This document shows positions 1 to 4,218 of a DNA stretch of 5,746 nt, one piece after another. The translations under genes were made by a program, and so were the position numbers. Positions within the stretch are counted from its first letter, which is position 1, and each line of letters begins with the position of its first letter. The notes under the pieces are model-generated. The model did no database searches, was not told the origin of the DNA, and saw nothing but the letters and a program-made list of their open reading frames with translations. Origin of the DNA: Oligoflexia bacterium (lineage in GTDB: Bacteria; Bdellovibrionota; UBA1018; CAIMNF01). The stretch is from positions 1-5,746 of the forward strand of contig CAIOKW010000060.1 in assembly GCA_903858975.1 (NCBI GenBank). The letters run 5' to 3'.

Positions 1-116
1 GGATTTTTATCAGGATGGAATTGAATCGCGAGCTTCCGAAATGCTTTTTTGATTTCCTCAGCACTTGCCCCTTTTTGAACCCCTAAGACTTCGTAGTAAT
101 CGCGTTTATCTGCCAT
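1..116 (-). CDS. dnaJ: DnaJ (Hsp40) co-chaperone, N-terminal J-domain fragment, cut by window edge
   Basis: DnaJ binds unfolded clients, hands them to DnaK and stimulates DnaK ATP hydrolysis in the cytoplasm. Only the first 38 codons (plus two bases) are in the window. They read as a classic J-domain start: MADKRDYYEVLGV, then the helix II region EEIKKAFRKLA, then the invariant HPD tripeptide at residues 34-36, which contacts DnaK, followed by KN. The ATG at 114-116 is supported by an AGGA ribosome site (complement of 123-126) six bases upstream. It is the last visible gene of the grpE-dnaK-dnaJ cluster, 90 bp after the dnaK stop. The zinc-finger and C-terminal domains would lie outside the window, so full-length DnaJ rather than a shorter J-protein such as CbpA is inferred from the start sequence and the position after dnaK. 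Confidence 0.95.
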   Translation of the reverse strand, partial: MADKRDYYEVLGVQKGASAEEIKKAFRKLAIQFHPDKN

Positions 117-151
117 GGTTTTTCCTGAAATGTTGCGTCTTTAAAATGCAA

Positions 152-188
152 GATGGGCTTGGTCCCGAATTTCGAGTCCAAGCCCATC
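152..188 (-). terminator. dnaK-dnaJ intergenic hairpin, possible attenuator or leaky terminator
   Basis: The arms GATGGGCTTGG and CCAAGCCCATC form an 11-bp perfect stem (7 G-C pairs) around a 15-nt loop, reading toward dnaJ. The stem is followed by TTGCATTTTAA, an interrupted U-tract, so this would be a weak intrinsic terminator at best. It starts 18 bp after the dnaK stop and ends 35 bp before the dnaJ start. The position suggests partial termination, or a 3' stabilising structure for the dnaK message that lowers dnaJ expression. The stem is seen directly; the function is inferred. Confidence 0.6.
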
Positions 189-206
189 CAAATCTGTTTG
201 AATCAA

Positions 207-2123
207 TTAAACTTGCTTGAAATCGGCATCGATGACGTCGTCATCTTTTTTGCCGCCTTCAGGTTTTGCTTCTGCACCGGCTTGCGCTCCTGCATCCGCT
301 CCTGGAGCGTTGTTGCCAACGTTCTTGTAGAGGATTTCAGCCATTTTGTTCGAAGCAGCAGTGAGGTCTTGAGTCGCTTTTTCAATTTCAGCAAGTTCAT
401 TGCTGGTTGTGAATTTACGAGCTTCAGTCAAAGCCGCTTCAACATTTGCTTTCTCTTCAGCAGGCACTTTATCGCCACTTTCTTTCACGGTCTTCTCGAT
501 TGAGTAGATCATGCTGTCGAGTTGGTTACGAGCGTTTACGAGTTGCTTACGCTTCTCATCTTCACCCTTGTGCTCTTCTGCTTCACGTTGCATGCGCTTG
601 ATTTCTTCTTCGGTCAACCCGCCTGAAGCAGTAATTTTGATCGACTGCTCTTTACCGGTACCGAGATCTTTTGCTCCAACGTGAACGAGACCGTTCGCAT
701 CGATATCAAAAGTCACTTCAATTTGTGGCATTCCGCGAGGAGCAGAAGGAATTCCCACTAAGTCGAATCGGCCAAGAGATTTATTGTGTTCAGCAAAATC
801 GCGCTCTCCTTGAAGAACGTGAATGGTAACTGCAGTTTGATTGTCAGCAGCAGTGGAGAACACTTGTGATTTCTTGGAAGGAATAGTGGTGTTTTTCTCG
901 ATGAGCTTTGTGAAAACGCCGCCCATCGTTTCGATCCCAAGGGAAAGTGGGGTAACGTCAAGAAGGAGGACATCCTTCACTTCACCTTTTAACACACCAC
1001 CTTGAATCGCTGCACCTACCGCAACCACTTCGTCTGGGTTCACGCCTTTGTGAGCTTCTTTTCCGAAGATCTCTTTCACTTTCGCTTGAACGCGAGGCAT
1101 ACGAGTCATACCACCGACGAGGATCACTTCGTCGATCTTATCTTTTGTGAGTCCCGCGTCTTTCAAAGCGGTTTCGCAAGGAGCAACGAGTCCTTGGATG
1201 AGTGAATCCACGAGTTGCTCAAGTTTAGCGCGGGTGAGCTTTAGGTTTAAGTGTTTAGGGCCTGAAGCATCAGCGGTGATGAATGGAAGATTGATGTCAG
1301 TTTCAGTCATGCTTGAAAGCTCGTGCTTCGCTTTCTCTGCCGCTTCTTTCAAGCGTTGAAGAGCCATTTTGTCATTGAGAAGGTCAATGCCTGATTCTTT
1401 TTTGAATTCATCAGCGATCCAAGAAATGATTTTTTGATCGAAGTTACCGCCGCCGAGGAAAGTGTCTCCATTGGTCGCTTTTACTTCAAATACTCCATCG
1501 CCGAGTTCGAGAACAGATACGTCAAATGTACCGCCTCCGAGATCGAATACGGCAATGGTCATGTTCTTGCCTTGCTTATCAAGACCGTAAGCAAGTGCCG
1601 CTGCCGTTGGTTCGTTAATAATACGTTTCACTTCAAGACCTGCAATACGTCCAGCGTCTTTAGTTGCTTGTCGTTGAGCATCGTTGAAGTAAGCAGGAAC
1701 GGTGACCACGGCTTCAGTTACGGGTTCACCGAGGTAGTCTTCAGCGGTTTTCTTCATTTTTTGAAGAACCATTGCAGAAATTTCTTGTGGAGCATAGTCA
1801 CGATCCGCAACTTTTACCCACGCGTCTCCGTTTTTCGCTTCCACTACTTTGAAGGGAGCGACTTTCATGAATTCTGTGGTTTCTTTAGAAGTGAATTTAC
1901 GTCCGATAAGGCGCTTCACTTCGAAAAGGGTTTTCTCAGGGTTAGTCACCGCTTGGCGCTTCGCTGATTGTCCAACGACTTTCTCGCCGTTTGGAAGAAA
2001 TCCGACGATAGAAGGAGTGGTGTTACCACCTTCTGCGTTTGCAATTACCTTTGGTTCACCACCTTCAAGTACTGACACGCAAGAGTTGGTTGTTCCTAAA
2101 TCGATTCCAATAATTTTACCCAT
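207..2123 (-). CDS. dnaK: Chaperone protein DnaK (Hsp70), complete
   Basis: DnaK is the ATP-driven cytoplasmic Hsp70 that binds exposed hydrophobic peptides, working with DnaJ and GrpE. The 638-residue product has the normal family length. The nucleotide-binding domain (about 1-380) starts with GIDLGTTNSCV (6-16) and contains ATPase residues D8, K70, E171, T199 in GGGTF, and D201, plus the allosteric pair P143 and R151. The interdomain linker VLLLD is at 385-389. In the substrate-binding domain the arch residues M400 and A425 and pocket residue V432 match E. coli M404, A429 and V436 (four-residue offset from a shorter loop near 207-212). A helical lid follows, then an Ala/Gly-rich tail ending in DDDVIDADF, the conserved C-terminal motif. 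The ATG at 2121-2123 has a strong AAGGAG site (complement of 2130-2135) six bases upstream. It lies 68 bp after grpE and is probably cotranscribed with it. Nothing in the protein looks damaged or atypical. Confidence 0.99.
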   Translation of the reverse strand: MGKIIGIDLGTTNSCVSVLEGGEPKVIANAEGGNTTPSIVGFLPNGEKVVGQSAKRQAVTNPEKTLFEVKRLIGRKFTSKETTEFMKVAPFKVVEAKNGDAWVKVADRDYAPQEISAMVLQKMKKTAEDYLGEPVTEAVVTVPAYFNDAQRQATKDAGRIAGLEVKRIINEPTAAALAYGLDKQGKNMTIAVFDLGGGTFDVSVLELGDGVFEVKATNGDTFLGGGNFDQKIISWIADEFKKESGIDLLNDKMALQRLKEAAEKAKHELSSMTETDINLPFITADASGPKHLNLKLTRAKLEQLVDSLIQGLVAPCETALKDAGLTKDKIDEVILVGGMTRMPRVQAKVKEIFGKEAHKGVNPDEVVAVGAAIQGGVLKGEVKDVLLLDVTPLSLGIETMGGVFTKLIEKNTTIPSKKSQVFSTAADNQTAVTIHVLQGERDFAEHNKSLGRFDLVGIPSAPRGMPQIEVTFDIDANGLVHVGAKDLGTGKEQSIKITASGGLTEEEIKRMQREAEEHKGEDEKRKQLVNARNQLDSMIYSIEKTVKESGDKVPAEEKANVEAALTEARKFTTSNELAEIEKATQDLTAASNKMAEILYKNVGNNAPGADAGAQAGAEAKPEGGKKDDDVIDADFKQV

Positions 2124-2134
2124 TTTGTTCTCCT

Positions 2135-2180
2135 TCTAAATATCTAATGTTTCTAATGGTTCTGATCTTCAGTTTGTCAA
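2135..2180 (-). promoter_or_regulatory. grpE-dnaK gap: possible weak promoter and short direct repeats
   Basis: Reading toward dnaK, a perfect -35 hexamer TTGACA (complement of 2175-2180) lies just after the grpE stop. At 16 bp spacing the best -10 is CATTAG, only 3 of 6 matches. The same stretch holds three short repeats, TCTAAA (2135-2140), TCTAAT (2143-2148) and TCTAAT (2152-2157), 8 and 9 bp apart on the plus strand. This might be an internal vegetative promoter for dnaK, but the weak -10 makes chance likely. Confidence 0.2.
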
Positions 2181-2191
2181 ATTCTACGAAA

Positions 2192-2725
2192 TTAGTTTGC
2201 GGCCTGACCGCTTGAAATCATCACGCGTGCGGGTCTCAAGAGACGACCATGAAGCGTGTAGCCTTTTTGATGTTCTTGCACGATGAGTCCTGCAGGTTTT
2301 TCGCTCGGAAGTTGTCCCACGGCCTCGTGCATTTCAGGATTAAAATTTTGATTTTCCGTCGCAATTTCGGCTACGCCTTGTTTCTCAAGTGTTGCTTTGA
2401 ATTGTTGGGCCACCATTTTCAGGCCACTGACGAGGCTCGGATCGCCGTCTGGCTTAGCGAAAGTGAGAGCACGATTAAAATTGTCTAGAACTTCTAATAG
2501 TCCAGAGGCGACGTTTTCCCAACCAAATTTCACGGTATCTTGACGCTCTTTGACAGCTCGTTTTTTGAAGTTCTCGAACTCAGCATAAAGATAGACGTAT
2601 TTTTGTTCCGCCTCTTTTAGCTTCTTTTCCATTTCCATGAGCGGATCTGGAGTAGCATGAGCGGCAGCTTGAGGCTCTGTTGGTTGAGCGTTTTGCTCAG
2701 ATGATGAATTTGGGTTGTCTTGCAT
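2192..2725 (-). CDS. grpE: GrpE, nucleotide exchange factor for DnaK
   Basis: GrpE dimers bind the DnaK ATPase domain and release ADP, restarting the folding cycle. From the ATG at 2723-2725 the product is 177 residues, usual for the family. Residues 1-29 form a polar, disordered-looking tail; about 30-65 are a charged helix (EMEKKLKEAEQKY, then EFENFKKRAVKE) of the dimerising coiled-coil type. LEVLDNFNRAL (77-87) is the conserved core, and the C-terminal beta domain carries the family signature FNPEMHEAV (128-136) and KGYTLHGRLLRPARVMI (154-170). The frame is open further upstream to a GTG at 2786-2788, but that extension (MGIYFTSPPCQ...) is not GrpE-like and crosses the heat-shock promoter, so I reject it. 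The chosen start has only a weak GAG ribosome site eight bases upstream and may lie within a few bases of the transcript start. The gene sits 78 bp after hemW and 68 bp before dnaK. Confidence 0.95.
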   Translation of the reverse strand: MQDNPNSSSEQNAQPTEPQAAAHATPDPLMEMEKKLKEAEQKYVYLYAEFENFKKRAVKERQDTVKFGWENVASGLLEVLDNFNRALTFAKPDGDPSLVSGLKMVAQQFKATLEKQGVAEIATENQNFNPEMHEAVGQLPSEKPAGLIVQEHQKGYTLHGRLLRPARVMISSGQAAN

Positions 2726-2735
2726 GATGAGAACT

Positions 2736-2767
2736 CTATGGGGAGGGGTTTTTATTTGGCAAGGGGG
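2736..2767 (-). promoter_or_regulatory. Sigma-32 (RpoH)-type heat-shock promoter for grpE-dnaK-dnaJ
   Basis: On the minus strand CCCCCTTGCC (complement of 2758-2767) is followed, 14 bp after CTTGCC, by CCCCATAG (complement of 2736-2743). The known RpoH consensus is CCCTTGAA, 13-14 bp, CCCCATnT, and the E. coli dnaK P1 promoter has the same 14-bp spacing. Only the last two bases of the -35 (CC for AA) and the base after CCCCAT differ notably. It lies 13 bp ahead of the grpE ATG, so transcription would be expected to start near 2728-2733. The sequence match is direct; use by RpoH is inferred. Confidence 0.8.
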
Positions 2768-2803
2768 CGACGTAAAATAAATTCCCACAAAGGGCCGGAC
2801 TCT

Positions 2804-3940
2804 CTAACTCAGCTCTTTTACAATCGCATCACTCATTGCAAATCCTCTCGGAGTGGCCCTGAGGCGATGGATCAGGGTGGGGTGAGGCTCCAGGAATCCT
2901 TCTTTGATCAATCGATCAGACTTTGCACGCTGCCGATCACTTTGAAGCCAGTCTTTTGGAAATCCCTCAGCAAGGCGGATGGCGAGCATCCATTTCTCAA
3001 GTTCCTTTTGGTCTTCACTTAAGGTTTCTGTCCATTCCACAGGTAGCGTTGCTTTTAGGGTCAGTTCTTCAGCCCAGCGGTGAAGCGAAGAAAAATTCTT
3101 AAAGCGAATGGATTGCTCATTTGAAAAGGAATGAGCGGAGGGCCCGAAGGAAAGGTAGGATCCGCCTGTCCAATAGACGAGGTTATGCTGAGCTCGCTTC
3201 CCGGGTTTAGCAAAATTTGAAATCTCATAGTGCTCAAACCCTTTACCGCGCATGAATTCATCAATAAAGAGGAGGTGTTTCAGCTGCTCTTCTTCATTCG
3301 GGAGATCCTTGTACATTTTATGAGTCGGCGTCAGGGTCAGAAGGTAAATACTGAGATGGGAGATCGGGAAATCGCTTAAGCGTTCCATATGGGATTGAAG
3401 GTCATCCAGACTTTGTCCTGGAACCCCACAGAGAAGGTCGGTGGAGACGTTTTCTATGCCAGCCTTAAATAGATTTTCTAGGGCGATCAGGGCTGCATTT
3501 TCATTATGAACCCTGCCGAGCTTTAAGAGGTGTTCGTTTTTTAAGCTTTGAACGCCCATACTCACTCGATTGATGCCGATCTCTCGGTAGCTTTGAAATT
3601 GTTCTAATTCGATAGAAGAGGGATTTGCCTCCATGGTCCACTCATATTCAGGAGCTAAGTGGGCGTAACTGAACAAAGTATCAAAGATTCTGCGCATCGA
3701 TTCGGGTGGGGTCATGCTCGGAGTTCCTCCACCCAGAAAAAGGGTTCGGAGGGGGGTCTCAAGCTCGCCCCGATCCCCTCGAAGCTTGATTTCTTCGATC
3801 ATGGCCTTTTCGAAGGCATTTGCGTCTTCGGGGCGGGTTCGCTCCCGACCTAGGGAGTAAAAGTCACAATAGTGGCACTTGGTTTCACAGAAGGGGAAGT
3901 GAAAATAAAGGGAGGAATAGGGATTTGGCGTCAGAGACAT
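2804..3940 (-). CDS. hemW: HemW-type radical SAM heme chaperone
   Basis: HemW binds heme and a 4Fe-4S cluster and is thought to insert heme into respiratory enzymes; it is often misnamed oxygen-independent coproporphyrinogen III oxidase. The 378-residue product has the usual family length. The radical SAM motif CETKCHYCDF gives C18, C22 and C25. Position 27 is Phe where true HemN enzymes have a fourth Cys, which supports HemW. Further family landmarks are GGGTPS (70-75), the TMEANP strand (102-107), GVQSL (129-133), HYEISNFAKPG (237-247) and FGPSAHSF (265-272), with a winged-helix-like C-terminal part from about 310. The ATG at 3938-3940 is the first in-frame start and places the Cys motif at the expected depth, but no clear ribosome site precedes it. 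It lies upstream of grpE in the same direction, as in many hemW-hrcA-grpE clusters, but hrcA is absent. It ends with TAG. Confidence 0.95.
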   Translation of the reverse strand: MSLTPNPYSSLYFHFPFCETKCHYCDFYSLGRERTRPEDANAFEKAMIEEIKLRGDRGELETPLRTLFLGGGTPSMTPPESMRRIFDTLFSYAHLAPEYEWTMEANPSSIELEQFQSYREIGINRVSMGVQSLKNEHLLKLGRVHNENAALIALENLFKAGIENVSTDLLCGVPGQSLDDLQSHMERLSDFPISHLSIYLLTLTPTHKMYKDLPNEEEQLKHLLFIDEFMRGKGFEHYEISNFAKPGKRAQHNLVYWTGGSYLSFGPSAHSFSNEQSIRFKNFSSLHRWAEELTLKATLPVEWTETLSEDQKELEKWMLAIRLAEGFPKDWLQSDRQRAKSDRLIKEGFLEPHPTLIHRLRATPRGFAMSDAIVKELS

Positions 3941-3959
3941 GACGGAAGTGGACCAATCT

Positions 3960-3976
3960 TTTGACTAACTGTCAAA
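3960..3976. promoter_or_regulatory. 17-bp inverted repeat in the hemW leader, possible operator
   Basis: TTTGAC and GTCAAA are perfect 6-bp arms around TAACT. The repeat lies 20-36 bp upstream of the hemW ATG, just downstream of the candidate hemW promoter. The TTGAC-N5-GTCAA shape vaguely resembles sites of the CRP/FNR family (TTGAT-N4-ATCAA), but spacing and bases differ, so no regulator is assigned. The right arm also supplies a TTGACA hexamer on the minus strand, but no good -10 follows it. Chance is a real alternative for arms this short. Confidence 0.35.
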
Positions 3977-3992
3977 CGCTTGCCGTGAACCA

Positions 3993-4021
3993 ATTAAAAA
4001 ACCCTCAAAAACACCTGAAAA
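3993..4021 (-). promoter_or_regulatory. Candidate sigma-70-type promoter for hemW
   Basis: Reading toward hemW, TTTTCA (complement of 4016-4021, 4 of 6 matches to TTGACA) is followed after 17 bp by TTTAAT (complement of 3993-3998, 5 of 6 matches to TATAAT). Transcription would begin near 3986, giving a leader of about 45 nt that contains the 3960-3976 inverted repeat. The region is A+T-rich, so the match is suggestive only. Confidence 0.45.
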
Positions 4022-4033
4022 TTCAAATTATTT

Positions 4034-4061
4034 TTGTTTTCTTGGCCAGATTCGCTACTAT
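4034..4061 (+). promoter_or_regulatory. Weak sigma-70-like promoter candidate for the plus-strand gene
   Basis: TTGTTT (4034-4039) and TACTAT (4056-4061) are separated by 16 bp. Each matches only partly. If used, the transcript would start near 4068 and carry the 4076-4097 inverted repeat as a leader hairpin upstream of the ribosome site. It competes with the FliA-like element downstream as an explanation. Confidence 0.25.
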
Positions 4062-4075
4062 TTTAACTGGTACCC

Positions 4076-4097
4076 CTCTAGAAAAGGACTTCTAGAG
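4076..4097. promoter_or_regulatory. Perfect 8-bp inverted repeat before the secreted-protein gene
   Basis: CTCTAGAA (4076-4083) and TTCTAGAG (4090-4097) are perfect complements around the 6-nt spacer AAGGAC. The right arm ends on the first base of the GCCGATAA box, and the left arm covers the TAGA at the -35 position. It could be an operator over that promoter, or an RNA hairpin if transcription starts further upstream. No U-run follows, so it is not an intrinsic terminator. Confidence 0.45.
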
Positions 4098-4104
4098 CCG
4101 ATAA
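4079..4104 (+). promoter_or_regulatory. FliA (sigma-28)-like promoter candidate
   Basis: GCCGATAA (4097-4104) is an exact match to the sigma-28 -10 consensus, which is normally TAAA, 15 bp, GCCGATAA. The -35 is weaker: TAGA (4079-4082) with a 14-bp gap, one base short. Transcription would start near 4110, just ahead of the GAGGAG ribosome site at 4113-4118, giving a leader of about 15 nt. The exact 8-bp match in the right place on the right strand supports it; the imperfect -35 lowers confidence. Confidence 0.4.
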
Positions 4105-4125
4105 GGCAATTTGAGGAGCTTACTC

Positions 4126-4218
4126 ATGGCTAAAAATATTTATAGCAAGACGCTGTCAACCTTTCTTACTCTCACTATGGCATTTCAATCCACGTGGGTG
4201 GTGCAGCCAGCGCAAGCA
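4126..4218 (+). other. Sec signal peptide of the unknown exported protein
   Basis: Residues 1-31 carry lysines at 3 and 8, a hydrophobic core at about 10-20, and a QPAQA ending that satisfies the Ala-X-Ala rule, with cleavage predicted before Asp32. There is no lipobox cysteine at the cut site, so it is not a lipoprotein signal. The core is interrupted by threonines and a Gln, and the region is slightly long. Confidence 0.75.

Noticed and set aside
153..503. 116-codon open frame on the plus strand opposite the 3' end of dnaK
   Set aside because: It begins in the dnaK-dnaJ hairpin and runs antisense to the DnaK C-terminus. Its apparent hydrophobic, Phe-rich content is the complement of Lys/Glu-rich lid codons.
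1434..1967. 177-codon open frame on the plus strand inside dnaK
   Set aside because: It is antisense to a fully conserved stretch of dnaK, shows no recognisable domain, and its sequence is explained by codon constraints on DnaK.
2726..2788. N-terminal extension of GrpE from a GTG start at 2786-2788
   Set aside because: The added 21 residues are not GrpE-like, the GTG has no ribosome site, and the segment contains the heat-shock promoter.
2770..2810. Intrinsic terminator after hemW
   Set aside because: Only a 3-bp CCC/GGG stem followed by AATTTATTTT is visible, too weak to call; hemW may read through into grpE.
3943..3975. TTGACA at 3970-3975 (minus strand) as the hemW -35
   Set aside because: The -10 at 17 bp is TCCACT, a poor match, and transcription would start at the ATG itself; the TTTTCA/TTTAAT pair upstream is better.
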